A stretch of DNA of 36,060 nt from Kiritimatiellia bacterium (GCA_016783565.1 JADHWI010000024.1:1-36060), one strand, 5' to 3'. Counted from the first letter of the stretch, positions 7,853-16,490 are shown. Notes: a model not told the origin generated them from the sequence alone. A program made the numbers and translations.

Positions 7853-9709
7853 TCAGGAATGGTAGGTACGCTTTTGCGTACGTTTTGTGGCTGTCGAGGA
7901 ACCCTTGGTTCTGCTTGGCTTGCGCTTGATCTTATTGTTTCCCGTGTCGCCTTTTCTGTGTTTCTTCGGCTTGCGGACGCCGTCCTGGCGTTCCGCGACG
8001 CGTCGCTCTGTCCGTTTAAAACGTCGCCCCTTCTTGTCGTCATCAACCGGTTCTACCCGAACGTCGCGCCCTTTATAGTTGGCCATGCCCATCGCCAACG
8101 ACACCATCTCAAGATCTTTCGCCGGCACATCGAAGAAGGAGAACTTCTTCATGATGTCGACGCGTTCCAACGCTATCTCGTGGCCGCTTTCTCTCCCGAT
8201 TAGGCCTGCGAGCTTCTTGGGGTTGAAACCGTCCATTTTTCCCAGGTTGATGAACATGCGCACTCCGGATGATGCCGGGCGTCGCTCGTTTCGCTTACCC
8301 CTTTCCGTACGACTGGGTTTGTTCCGGTCGCGGCTGCGGGGTGCGGTTTCTTTATGTCGGGACGACTCCATTCGGGGGTTTAAGTCCTCTTCCCCACGGT
8401 AGTAGTTGAGAAGGTTGTTGCATTCGAGTGATATGAAGCGTTTGACAAGTACGTCCGCATCCATGCCCGCCAGCGATGCATCGATGTCAGGAATGAATGG
8501 ATCGAGCAACGCGTGGTCGACTTCAACGTTCTTCATCCGTTCAATCAGGCTCAGGAGCTGTGCTTTGCATACTTCCTTCCCGGAAGGCACATCACGATAA
8601 GCAAACGTCTTGTTGATCATCTTTTCGATGCGGCGCACTTTGCCCTTCTCGCGCATATTGATGATGAGGACTGACTTTCCGCTTTTGCCGGCACGGCCGG
8701 TGCGGCCGCTACGATGCGTATAGTTGCCCAGTTCGTCCGGTATGTTGTAATTGACGACGTGGGTCAGATCGTTGACGTCCAATCCGCGTGCCGCGACATC
8801 TGTGGCGACCAGGATCTGCAGACTCTTTGATCTGAATTTTCCCATGACGCGGTCCCGCTGGACCTGAGTGAGATCACCATGTAGCGCATCGACGTTGTAC
8901 CCATCTTGGATCAGCCAGTCGGCCACGTTCTGAGTGTCTTGCCGGGTGCGGCAGAATACGATGGCATACATATCGGGATAGCAGTCGGCGATACGTTTTA
9001 ATGCGCGATAGCGGTCACGCTGGTGGACGACATAGCACTCATGCGAGACGTTTTCGGCCCCCGCATTGCGCTGCCCGACCGTGATCTCTTCGGGCTTTTT
9101 CATATAATTTTTTGCGATCGCTGCAACCTGGCGTGGCATTGTGGCCGAGAAGAGAAGCGTGTGTGCGGTGTCTGGTACTTCGGAGAGAATGGCCTCGAGA
9201 TCTTCCTGAAACCCCATGTTGAGCATTTCGTCGGCCTCGTCGAGAATCACACGTTCGACACCGCGCAGGTTGGCCTTCTTTCGTCGCAGGATATCCAGCA
9301 TGCGTCCCGGGGTGGCGACGATGACTTGTACTCCCCGATCCAGTGCCCGCAGTTGGGTTTGAATCGGGGTGCCTCCATAGACAGCCACAATGCTGATCGC
9401 GGGTGAGCAGGCTGAGAAGGCGGTCATGTCGCGTGCAATCTGTACGCAGAGTTCGCGTGTGGGGCACAGCACCAGCGCCTGGGGTGCGCGGTTGTCATGA
9501 TTAATCATATTGAGAATAGGTAGTCCGAATGCAGCAGTCTTCCCTGTGCCGGTTTGCGCCAGGGCAACCATGTCGCCGCGATTTTCCAGCAGGCGGGGGA
9601 TGACCTGGGCCTGGACGGCCGTGGGTGTTTCGAAGCCCATTCGGGATATGGCAGTCAGAATGTCCGTGGACAGACCGAGCGCGTCAAAAGATGAGGTAGG
9701 TTTCTTCAT
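7853..9709 (-). CDS. deaD: DEAD-box ATP-dependent RNA helicase (DeaD/CsdA type)
   Basis: This 618-aa RNA helicase probably acts in ribosome assembly and RNA unwinding at low temperature. All core motifs are visible: Q motif (F..LGLS...PT.VQ), motif I AQTGTGKT (51-58), Ia PTRELC (83-88), Ib TPGR (133-136), II DEAD (157-160), III SAT (188-190) and VI HRSGRTGRAG. After the core is a DbpA-type RNA-binding domain at about 485-555 (RMFINLGKMDGFNPKKLAGL through YKGRDVRVEPV). A long Lys/Arg-rich tail completes the protein. This helicase-DbpA-basic tail layout matches DeaD. The gene is monocistronic or leads a unit with the GT-C gene 118 nt downstream. A leader of more than 100 nt with promoter-like boxes lies upstream (9800-9849). 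Confidence 0.95.
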   Translation of the reverse strand: MKKPTSSFDALGLSTDILTAISRMGFETPTAVQAQVIPRLLENRGDMVALAQTGTGKTAAFGLPILNMINHDNRAPQALVLCPTRELCVQIARDMTAFSACSPAISIVAVYGGTPIQTQLRALDRGVQVIVATPGRMLDILRRKKANLRGVERVILDEADEMLNMGFQEDLEAILSEVPDTAHTLLFSATMPRQVAAIAKNYMKKPEEITVGQRNAGAENVSHECYVVHQRDRYRALKRIADCYPDMYAIVFCRTRQDTQNVADWLIQDGYNVDALHGDLTQVQRDRVMGKFRSKSLQILVATDVAARGLDVNDLTHVVNYNIPDELGNYTHRSGRTGRAGKSGKSVLIINMREKGKVRRIEKMINKTFAYRDVPSGKEVCKAQLLSLIERMKNVEVDHALLDPFIPDIDASLAGMDADVLVKRFISLECNNLLNYYRGEEDLNPRMESSRHKETAPRSRDRNKPSRTERGKRNERRPASSGVRMFINLGKMDGFNPKKLAGLIGRESGHEIALERVDIMKKFSFFDVPAKDLEMVSLAMGMANYKGRDVRVEPVDDDKKGRRFKRTERRVAERQDGVRKPKKHRKGDTGNNKIKRKPSRTKGSSTATKRTQKRTYHS

Positions 9710-9799
9710 GGTTTATTCCGTGCAGGATTAATGGGTACAGATTTTACATCGGTCTTCACTCCTGCCGGAACACCGTGGTTTTGCTCAAAGCGAGCGCGA

Positions 9800-9849
9800 A
9801 GTCTGAGGATTGACGGCATCAATGTCAACACCTTTACGAATATATTATA
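9800..9849 (-). promoter_or_regulatory. Promoter-like boxes in the deaD leader
   Basis: On the minus strand there is a perfect TATAAT (9849-9844) without a good -35 partner. Further downstream a perfect TTGACA (9828-9823) stands 17 nt from the poor -10 CAGACT (9805-9800). Either gives a deaD leader of roughly 90-130 nt. The region lies between the ABC ATPase stop (9890) and the deaD start (9709). Which box is used cannot be decided by eye. Confidence 0.35.
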
Positions 9850-9889
9850 GCCATAATGACTTCCGAGTTATGTTGGAAAAGATGGGGGA

Positions 9890-10966
9890 TCAACGATCTG
9901 ACGTAAGTCTGGCTGGGGCCGTGCTCTCTTCAAGGACGTGGATCGCGTTGGGCGGAATGGTGATATCGTACGATTCGCCGATGCTCATCGCTCCAGTCTG
10001 ATCTTTAACTGACGTGAAAATGGTGATCGGCACGCCTGCATCTATAACCAATCGGATGTAAGCGCCCCGATCCGTGATTTCGGTCAGGCGTCCTCGGATG
10101 ATATTCTTTCCGGGCGCGTGGGGTTTGCCAAAATGAATGAGTTCGGGGCGCACTACGAACGTTGTTGGGCCTGTCAGTGTGCCTGCTATGGTCAGGGTTT
10201 GGTTTGCAAATGTCACGGTGGATTGGGCGTTATCTCCCGGATGGGCTTGGCCGCAGAAGATGTTTTCTGATCGCAGGAAACGTGCGACGGTTTCGTTTCT
10301 GGGATGCCTTAACAGGTTGTGCATCTTGCCTGTCTGTAATACATGACCGTTTTCCAGAACCGCAGCCCAGTCGGACACGGCAAGTGCTTCTTCGATGTTG
10401 TGGCTAATGTGGATGGTGGTGATCCCCAGTTCCTGCTGAAATCGACGCAGTTCACGGCAGACGCGCTCGCGCAGGCCTTCGTCAAGGGCGCTGACGGGTT
10501 CGTCCAGGAGGAGAAGGCGTGGCTTGATGGCCAGCGCACGCGCCAGGGCGACGCGCTGTCGCTCGCCGCCTGAGAGGGTTCTGGGCCAACGGTTGAGCAG
10601 GTCTCCAATCTGTAGCAGCTCTACCACCCACTGGATGTCCTTGATTGCGTCGTGACGACTCATTCCGCGCGAACGTAATCCGAATGCGATGTTGTCTCGC
10701 ACACGTTGGCAGGGAAACAGGACGTAGTCCTGTGGCACATAGCCCACGAGCCTTTTACGTGGGTCTTCGTGTGAGACGTCTTTGTCATTAATGAGGATGC
10801 GTCCCTCGCTGGGACTGCGCAAGCCGCAGATTGTTTCGACAAGAACAGACTTTCCTGATCCGGGAGGGCCCAGCAGAACGCCATAGGAGCCCGCAGGGGC
10901 AGACAGGGTTATGTTGTGAAGACGAAAGTCTCCTGCCACGGTCTCAAGATGTTCTATATTGAGCAT
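9890..10966 (-). CDS. Molybdate/tungstate-type ABC transporter ATP-binding protein
   Basis: This 358-aa ABC ATPase powers import. Walker A is GPPGSGKS (33-40), the Q loop is GYVPQDYVLFP, the signature motif is LSGGERQRVALARAL, Walker B is LLLLDEP, and the H switch is ITTIHISHN. After about residue 235 there is a C-terminal regulatory segment with a TOBE/MOP-like domain (FVVRPELIHFG, then GRLTEITDRGAYIRLVIDAG). This matches ModC/WtpC and sulfate-type ATPases. It is the third gene of the import operon, 2 nt after the permease stop codon. Molybdate or tungstate is the best guess from the partner proteins. Sulfate or another oxyanion cannot be ruled out. Confidence 0.9.
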   Translation of the reverse strand: MLNIEHLETVAGDFRLHNITLSAPAGSYGVLLGPPGSGKSVLVETICGLRSPSEGRILINDKDVSHEDPRKRLVGYVPQDYVLFPCQRVRDNIAFGLRSRGMSRHDAIKDIQWVVELLQIGDLLNRWPRTLSGGERQRVALARALAIKPRLLLLDEPVSALDEGLRERVCRELRRFQQELGITTIHISHNIEEALAVSDWAAVLENGHVLQTGKMHNLLRHPRNETVARFLRSENIFCGQAHPGDNAQSTVTFANQTLTIAGTLTGPTTFVVRPELIHFGKPHAPGKNIIRGRLTEITDRGAYIRLVIDAGVPITIFTSVKDQTGAMSIGESYDITIPPNAIHVLEESTAPARLTSDR

Positions 10967-10968
10967 TG

Positions 10969-11817
10969 CTACAGCCTCGTCATACGTTCGGAGTCAATGC
11001 CGTCAGATCCGCCGACTAACTTCAATATCAGGAGTACGATGGCGGCCAGACCGATCATCAACAGGGATACGGCTAACGCGGCTTCGAGGCGGCCAACGCT
11101 CATTTCAAGGTACATCCGTGTGGGCAGGACCTCTGTTCGTCCGGTTGTGGCGCCGACAAAGGCGATGATGGGACCGTAGAGTGCCAAAGCGCGTGCCCAG
11201 ATCATGACCAGTGCCGCGATGATGCTGTTGCGAATGGATGGCAACACAACGGTGAGAAAGGCCCGCAAGCGGGTACATCCGAGTGTTCTGGCAACGGCGG
11301 CAAGTCTGGGGTCGAGGCTGTCGAATGCACCTTTAAGCATGCGGATGCCATAGGCAGCGGCGATCAACACCTGCACGAGAACGATGCCGGACGGTTCATG
11401 ATAGAATTTCAGGCCAATGGCGCGCAATGATGCCCCAAGAAAAGTTCGTTGGAACAGAACGAGCAGGCTGATTCCGAACAGCAGCGGTGGCAGAATGATG
11501 GGGATATCGACAATGGCGTCAATGAAGCGCATGCCGCGCGATCGTCGATGGCTCAACAGATATCCTGAAGGGATTGATATACCCATGGCAATGATCGCAG
11601 ACACGGTGGATGTCCAAATGCTCAACCACACGGCATGCAGTACATCCGGGTCACGGATGCTTTCCCAGAACTGAAGACGTCCTTCGGGCGTCATGCCCAC
11701 GACCAGTGCGTTTGCAACGACAATGCCGCCGATGAAGAGAATGTACAGGCCAAGCACAGCGCCGAATACAGTATCCAGGATGGATGTCTTTCGTTGTTGT
11801 GTTCGAGTTTCGGGCAT
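10969..11817 (-). CDS. Molybdate/tungstate-type ABC transporter permease
   Basis: This 282-aa integral membrane protein has about six hydrophobic helices. It carries the binding-protein-dependent permease loop that contacts the ATPase (ARTLGCTRLRAFLTVVLPSI, about 177-196). The helix pattern and the PIILPPLLFGISLLVLF segment are typical of ModB/WtpB/CysT-like permeases. Its ATG follows the stop codon of the binding-protein gene with no gap (TAG then ATG), and its stop is 2 nt before the ATPase start. The three genes therefore form one tightly coupled operon. Confidence 0.9.
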   Translation of the reverse strand: MPETRTQQRKTSILDTVFGAVLGLYILFIGGIVVANALVVGMTPEGRLQFWESIRDPDVLHAVWLSIWTSTVSAIIAMGISIPSGYLLSHRRSRGMRFIDAIVDIPIILPPLLFGISLLVLFQRTFLGASLRAIGLKFYHEPSGIVLVQVLIAAAYGIRMLKGAFDSLDPRLAAVARTLGCTRLRAFLTVVLPSIRNSIIAALVMIWARALALYGPIIAFVGATTGRTEVLPTRMYLEMSVGRLEAALAVSLLMIGLAAIVLLILKLVGGSDGIDSERMTRL

Positions 11818-13308
11818 CTATTGTATTTCCGGAACTGCAAAGCAGTGTTTCTTGAGAATGTGCCGGCCCGCTTCCGTCTGGCACGTTTTTGCGAACTGGG
11901 CCGCAAGGAGGGGTTCCTTGCTGAAGTTGAGTCTCACCACAGTAACTTTAACGTGTCGCATGCTGTATGTTCTTCCGGACGTTGCGGAGGTGACCGCATC
12001 TACCTTGAACTTTTCCTCGATGGGGATGGCTTCAAATTCAGGCATGGCTTTTACCGGGGCATCCCAGAGCACGGCGAGATCAATCGTCTTGAGTGTGAGC
12101 TGGTTGATCAGGTCGTGCGTTCTGCTTTCGAAGAATTTTCGTTTGTTCATGGCGTCTGCCATGCCGTGCTTCCTGAGTAACGTCCAGAGGATCTTGCCAC
12201 GTGTGCTGCGCTCACGGTGCGGCAGCCCCAGGGATAGATCCTTGCGGAGTAGATCCTGGAATCCTGTTACGTTTTTCGGGTTGTCCTTAATGACGGCAAT
12301 AGTGGGTTCTATGGTTGCGATCGTGTGCCACCGCTCCGAGATCTTCTTGTCCTCGCAGATGTAGGCGAAGGGGTCGTGGCAAATATAGATGTCTCCTTCT
12401 TTGGACTCTTCAATCTGTAGCAGGACAGTGCCTGACCCGCCATAGTCACGTAAGGTTTTGCAGCCTGTCTCTGCTTCGAAGCGTTTCGCCAGGTCTTCGG
12501 CAGCCGGTCGAAAAGAGGAACCGCAGCCAATTCGAAGCGTATTGCCCGGGACCTGGTACTGGTGTGCTCGAAAATGCTTGGCACCGGTATCTCCGGCCGC
12601 AAATTGCACGAAGCGGTTTGCCAGCTCATTTTGTTGTGATTTTGCCATGACGCCGATAGCCATTGCGACGGCATGATAGTTGCCGTCTTCGAGTTTAACG
12701 ATATCGATATCGTTGGGGTATTGGGCGGCTGTGGCGTCCCAGATGATTGCCGCATCCAGCGCCTTGATTTGGATTTGGTTTGCGAGACGGTTGACGGTCA
12801 TGGCTTCAAAGTCTGCTTTCACCTGGTCAAAGATGTTCGCGGCGCTTAGCAGATCCTTCGTGATGTTTCCGATGGCGCAGGCATCGGCTTTTCCGATTCC
12901 CAGAGCTATATCATCGTTTGCCAGATCGCTGAGTTTCTTGATCCCCTTTGGGTTGCCTTTCTGTACGGCGATGACCGGCACGAACCAGGCTAAGGTTGTG
13001 TGGCTTGAGACGAGGTTGCTTTTTTTTGCCTTGTGTATGAACGAGATATCGCCGGGAAGATAAAGATCGGCCTCAACACCCGCCTGAATCTGTCCCAGAA
13101 GGGTGCCGGACCCTGCATACATTACGTTTACGGTGCAGCCGTGATCTTTTTCAAAGCTCGCCTTGATGGGTTCCATGGCCGGCCGGATTCCGGCACCGCA
13201 AAGGATGGTGAGTGTTTGACCTGTTTCTGTTGCATGTGGTTTGTTGTTCTGTCCACAGGCGGTGCAGAGCAGGGCTACTGCCAGGAATGTAATGAAAGTG
13301 CGCACCAT
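11818..13308 (-). CDS. Tandem (two-domain) molybdate-type substrate-binding lipoprotein
   Basis: This 496-aa exported protein consists of two ModA-like binding domains in a row, about 32-250 and 256-494. Single-domain ModA is about 230-260 aa. Each half repeats the same landmarks: CGAGIRPAMEPI versus CGSSFRPAAEDL, YAGSGTLLGQI (64-74) versus YGGSGTVLLQI (289-299), and LDAAIIWDA versus IDLAVLWDA. The N-terminus is a signal peptide ending LCTACG, a plausible but atypical lipobox with Cys18 as lipid site. AAGGAG stands 8 nt before the ATG. It is the first gene of the importer operon. The halves are diverged, so they may bind different oxyanions or deliver cooperatively to one permease. The substrate is not proven. 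Confidence 0.9.
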   Translation of the reverse strand: MVRTFITFLAVALLCTACGQNNKPHATETGQTLTILCGAGIRPAMEPIKASFEKDHGCTVNVMYAGSGTLLGQIQAGVEADLYLPGDISFIHKAKKSNLVSSHTTLAWFVPVIAVQKGNPKGIKKLSDLANDDIALGIGKADACAIGNITKDLLSAANIFDQVKADFEAMTVNRLANQIQIKALDAAIIWDATAAQYPNDIDIVKLEDGNYHAVAMAIGVMAKSQQNELANRFVQFAAGDTGAKHFRAHQYQVPGNTLRIGCGSSFRPAAEDLAKRFEAETGCKTLRDYGGSGTVLLQIEESKEGDIYICHDPFAYICEDKKISERWHTIATIEPTIAVIKDNPKNVTGFQDLLRKDLSLGLPHRERSTRGKILWTLLRKHGMADAMNKRKFFESRTHDLINQLTLKTIDLAVLWDAPVKAMPEFEAIPIEEKFKVDAVTSATSGRTYSMRHVKVTVVRLNFSKEPLLAAQFAKTCQTEAGRHILKKHCFAVPEIQ

Positions 13309-13344
13309 GAGTGTTACTCCTTGTTTTCTTTTTCGGATGCTTAC

Positions 13345-13372
13345 TCTATGTACAAGGCATGGGTACAGTCAA
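13345..13372 (-). promoter_or_regulatory. Putative promoter of the ABC importer operon
   Basis: On the minus strand, TTGACT (13372-13367) and CATAGA (13350-13345) are separated by 16 nt, 37 nt upstream of the binding-protein ATG. The -35 is good (5/6) and the -10 weak (3/6). It lies in the 114-nt gap to the divergent sulfatase gene. No obvious ModE-like palindrome was seen. Confidence 0.35.
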
Positions 13373-13422
13373 GGGATGCTGTCGAATCTTGATTTCCTGT
13401 GGTGAGTTCACTAGGTTGAGAG

Positions 13423-15225
13423 ATGCATAAATATAGACATTCTACGGGTCAATTCTTGGTTTTGGTGATCGGTGTGGTATTGGCTTGCGCAGGTCAGGCT
13501 GTGATGGCACGTGACCAGAATGCACCCGTAACAGCGCCTCCCCCTAATTTCGTCATCTTTCTTTCCGATGATCAGGGGTGGGGCGATCTGAGTAGTAGCG
13601 GCAACACCAACCTGAGTACACCAAACATTGATTCGCTCGCGCGTGATGGGGCTACGTTTGATCGGTTTTACGTCTGCCCCGTCTGCTCGCCGACGAGGGC
13701 TGAATTCCTCACGGGTCGCTACCATCCGCGCGGCGGCGTGTTCAGTACGTCTGCCGGAGGTGAGCGGCTTGATCTGGATGAGGTGACCATTGCTGAGGCA
13801 TTCAAGGCGGCTGGCTATGTTACGGGGGCCTTCGGTAAGTGGCATAATGGGCTTCAGTGGCCCTATCATCCGAATGCTCGCGGTTTCGATGAGTTCTATG
13901 GATTTTGCTCGGGGCATTGGGGGAATTACTTCGATCCAACTTTGGAACACAACGGAACCCTCGTCAGGGGAAAAGGGTTCATTATTGATGACCTGACGCA
14001 TCAGGCGATGAATTTTGTGGTCGCCAACAGAAACAAACCGTTCTTCTGCTATATCCCGTATAACACGCCGCATTCACCCATGCAGGTGCCGGATCGTTTC
14101 TACAAGAAGTTTGAGGGTGCCGCTCTCAAGATGCAGCATCAGGGAAGAAGAAGAGGGAATATCCTGCACACGCGTGCAGCGCTGGCCATGTGCGAGAACA
14201 TCGACTGGAATGTAGGGCGGATGCTCAAGAAACTCGACGAGCTGGGTATCGCCGACAACACGGTGGTGATGTATTTTAGTGATAATGGCCCGAATGGCTG
14301 GCGTTGGAATGGGGGAATGAAGGGGCGCAAAGGTTCTACCGATGAGGGCGGTGTGCGGTCGCCCTGTATGATTCGCTGGCCAAAGAAGATCAAGCCGGGT
14401 GTTAAGGTGTCCGAGATTGCGGCGGCGATTGATATATTACCAACATTTGCTGACATCGCCGGAATAGAGGTGATGGGTGACAAAAAGCTGGATGGGCTCA
14501 GTCTTAAATCGCTGCTTATGGGTAAATCGGATGAATGGCCCGAGCGCATGATCTTTAGCCGTTGGAATAATGGCACCAGCGTGCGAACACAGCGTTATCG
14601 ACTGGATGGGAGGGGTCGGTTGTTCGACATGATTGATGATCCGGGGCAGCGGAAGGATGTTTCCCACGCGCACCCGGATGCTGCCTCGCGGTTGTCCCGG
14701 GCTGTGGCTGACTGGCGGAAGGATGTGTTGACCGATTGGAAAGAAGATCGGCCGTTCCCCGTTGGGCATTCGGGTTCGAAGGTTACTTATCTGCCGGCGC
14801 GCGACGGGCAGTCAGCGGGCTGCGTCAAGCGCAGCAACCGCTATCCCAATGATTCTTTCTTTACCGGCTGGACAGATATCGGCGGTAGAGTGAGCTGGGA
14901 CGTTGAGGTGCTCACTGCTGGTACGTACCAAGTGGATCTTTACTACACCTGCAGCGAAAAAGATCTTGGGGTTGTCGTTGAATTGAGCATGGGTGACAGT
15001 CGGGTACGTGGCACGATAACCGAAGCTTATGACGCCCCGTTTCTCGGCAGGAAGAACGATCGCTTCCCCAGGCAGGAGTCTGAGGTGAAATACTTCAGAC
15101 CTATGACGTTGGGGACGATTGATTTGAAAGCGGGACGCGGCAAGTTGGTTCTGCGTGCGATTGACATACCTGGTGACCTAGCCATGGATGTTCGCTACAT
15201 CGTCCTCACGCGCAATGAATCCTGA
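13423..15225 (+). CDS. Exported sulfatase (arylsulfatase A family) with a C-terminal beta-sandwich domain
   Basis: This 600-aa type I sulfatase hydrolyses sulfate esters, probably on polysaccharides. A signal peptide (LVLVIGVVLACAGQAVMA) precedes the catalytic domain. Metal ligands Asp49/Asp50 are in LSDDQGWGD, and the formylglycine site is Cys88 in CSPTRAEFLTGR. Other family marks are FGKWHNG, HSPM and FSDNGPNGW. The catalytic part ends near 450. Residues about 460-600 look like an extra beta-sandwich (FFTGWTDIGGRVSWDVEVL, GTYQVDLYY...) similar to modules found after planctomycete-type sulfatases. The active-site Cys must be converted to formylglycine by FGE or anSME, and no convincing such enzyme lies in the window. 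It is divergent from the importer operon. The substrate cannot be told. Confidence 0.93.
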   Translation: MHKYRHSTGQFLVLVIGVVLACAGQAVMARDQNAPVTAPPPNFVIFLSDDQGWGDLSSSGNTNLSTPNIDSLARDGATFDRFYVCPVCSPTRAEFLTGRYHPRGGVFSTSAGGERLDLDEVTIAEAFKAAGYVTGAFGKWHNGLQWPYHPNARGFDEFYGFCSGHWGNYFDPTLEHNGTLVRGKGFIIDDLTHQAMNFVVANRNKPFFCYIPYNTPHSPMQVPDRFYKKFEGAALKMQHQGRRRGNILHTRAALAMCENIDWNVGRMLKKLDELGIADNTVVMYFSDNGPNGWRWNGGMKGRKGSTDEGGVRSPCMIRWPKKIKPGVKVSEIAAAIDILPTFADIAGIEVMGDKKLDGLSLKSLLMGKSDEWPERMIFSRWNNGTSVRTQRYRLDGRGRLFDMIDDPGQRKDVSHAHPDAASRLSRAVADWRKDVLTDWKEDRPFPVGHSGSKVTYLPARDGQSAGCVKRSNRYPNDSFFTGWTDIGGRVSWDVEVLTAGTYQVDLYYTCSEKDLGVVVELSMGDSRVRGTITEAYDAPFLGRKNDRFPRQESEVKYFRPMTLGTIDLKAGRGKLVLRAIDIPGDLAMDVRYIVLTRNES

Positions 15226-15332
15226 TCTGCATTTCTTTCGAACGGTATTCCTGAAGAAAGTCGTGGCCGATCCTGGTGCGCGTGGGCTATAATGCGCGGA
15301 AACCGGATAGAGCAGATGGCGTGTTTCTTGAA

Positions 15333-15408
15333 TGGAGCCAGCTGTCGGATTCGAACCGACGACCTGCTGATTACAAATCAGCTGCTCTACCAACTGAGCT
15401 AAGCTGGC
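15333..15408 (-). tRNA. tRNA-Thr (anticodon UGU)
   Basis: Read on the minus strand, the 76-nt gene folds as a full cloverleaf. The acceptor stem is GCCAGCT/AGCTGGC, the D-arm is AGCTCAGTTGGTAGAGC, and the anticodon stem GCTGA/TCAGC has loop TTTGTAA (anticodon TGT). The T-arm is GTCGGTTCGAATCCGAC, followed by discriminator T73 and an encoded CCA. It decodes ACA and closely resembles known tRNA-Thr(UGU) genes. Encoded CCA and U73 are noted as seen. Confidence 0.96.
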
Positions 15409-15430
15409 CCTTTAGGAAACGAAGGGCGGC

Positions 15431-15459
15431 ATTATGGGGTGGGGTTACGGCCAAGTCAA
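15431..15459 (-). promoter_or_regulatory. Promoter of tRNA-Thr
   Basis: On the minus strand, TTGACT (15459-15454) and CATAAT (15436-15431) are separated by exactly 17 nt, each 5/6 to consensus. They end 22 nt before the mature 5' end of the tRNA. A GC-rich discriminator (GCCGCCC) follows the -10, as in stable-RNA promoters. Confidence 0.7.
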
Positions 15460-15508
15460 GACAGAGAGATAAAGAGCTTTGTTTTGATCGGTGAGTGATG
15501 AATGGATT

Positions 15509-16150
15509 ATGAAGTATTTACGTAAAGTGGCGGCGGGTGGATTGCTCGGGATTGCTGTGTTTGCATTACATGCGGCGGGGCCTGTACGGGATGATTATGT
15601 CACCCCCGATGGCGAATCTGGAGCTTGGTTGCCTCTTGAGGATGTGCCTGCCGGTAAGGTGACGGTGCATGTGCCGGATTTTTCTGCAGCGATTCCGCGA
15701 ACCAGTCGGGGAGACAAGCCTATCCCTTTTCGTAATGAACGTGAGCTCTCGGATGGTTTTCTTGCCGGAAAATCACCTGCGGGATCACGCCGAGCTCGTT
15801 CCTCCGGGCGTGCTGATGAAGAGGGCATGGGAAACGGATTTCTCGATTCCTGGCTTTTGCCTGAAGAGGGTGGAGCTGCCGAATCGACCGGTTGGGGTTG
15901 GCTGGCTGATAGTGTGTCTGCCTCCGAGTCCGAAGCGAATGCTGCTGGTGATCGAGCATCTGCGATACGAGGGTTGTTTGGTCGTGATCGGTCGTTTTCG
16001 GGAAACATGGATGCAATTCCGCCCGGTCGTATGGAGCTGGATCCGCATGCCGGCGAGCGAATGCTGGATTATGACTTGCGTGAGTTGGGGCAGGGCAACC
16101 CTGAGGGTGGCGGTTCGGAGAACGGCTGGAGCGTATCGCCCTGGCGTTGA
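15509..16150 (+). CDS. Unknown exported protein
   Basis: No family was recognised for this protein of about 213 aa. It starts with a signal peptide (MKYLRKVAAGGLLGIAVFAL, cleavage likely after HAA). The rest is Gly/Ser/Arg/Glu-rich with few hydrophobic blocks, suggesting a largely disordered secreted or periplasmic protein. PEEGG and several Arg-Ser stretches are visible. The ATG at 15509 is chosen because the signal peptide begins there. An in-frame GTG at 15491 would add six residues. There is no strong ribosome site. It is convergent with the HPr gene, with only 10 nt between them. The coding nature rests on the good signal peptide and an intact 640-nt frame. Confidence 0.6.
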   Translation: MKYLRKVAAGGLLGIAVFALHAAGPVRDDYVTPDGESGAWLPLEDVPAGKVTVHVPDFSAAIPRTSRGDKPIPFRNERELSDGFLAGKSPAGSRRARSSGRADEEGMGNGFLDSWLLPEEGGAAESTGWGWLADSVSASESEANAAGDRASAIRGLFGRDRSFSGNMDAIPPGRMELDPHAGERMLDYDLRELGQGNPEGGGSENGWSVSPWR

Positions 16151-16160
16151 TATGTGACTT

Positions 16161-16490
16161 CTATTTCTGCTTTTCTTTACTCGTGAAAGCTTTGGTTCCG
16201 TCGGGTCGTGCCGGGAAGTCAAAATGGGTCTCGAAGAGCTCCATGACTTTTTCTGCCGTTTCTTTTTCGTTCGGGCCCTCAACGGTAATCGTAATTTTGT
16301 CGCCTGGGAGCAAAGCCAGAGTCATGAGTCCCATGACTGATTTCAGGGGAACTTCGCTCCGACCTCCCTGAATGAGCACGTTGCCCTCATAACCCGCCAT
16401 GGCCTTGATGATGACGGCGGATGGCCTGCAGTGGATACCATCCTTGTTTTGAATTTGTGCGGTTGTCTGTATCACCGGACTTTTTCCCAT
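16161..16490 (-). CDS. ptsH: HPr-family phosphocarrier protein
   Basis: This 109-aa HPr-type protein is the phospho-relay or regulatory carrier of the phosphotransferase system. The active His20 is in GIHCRPSA (canonical GIHARPA), and the regulatory Ser51 is in KSVMGLMTLAL, with LLPGD following as usual. A C-terminal tail of about 20 residues exceeds the usual 85-90 aa length. In this bacterial group HPr often occurs with HPr kinase rather than a complete sugar PTS, so a regulatory role is likely. No PTS permease is nearby. The start is uncertain. MGKSPV at 16490 is preferred because the longer in-frame start at 16541 adds residues unlike HPr. Confidence 0.88.
   Translation of the reverse strand: MGKSPVIQTTAQIQNKDGIHCRPSAVIIKAMAGYEGNVLIQGGRSEVPLKSVMGLMTLALLPGDKITITVEGPNEKETAEKVMELFETHFDFPARPDGTKAFTSKEKQK

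Noticed and set aside
7522-7929. Plus-strand frames across the start of the GT-C-like gene
   Set aside because: They overlap the coding part of two minus-strand genes and show no protein-like features.
15178-15393. Minus-strand frame giving a CNQQVVGSNPTAGS-type peptide
   Set aside because: This is the well-known false translation of a tRNA gene. The tRNA-Thr cloverleaf explains the sequence.
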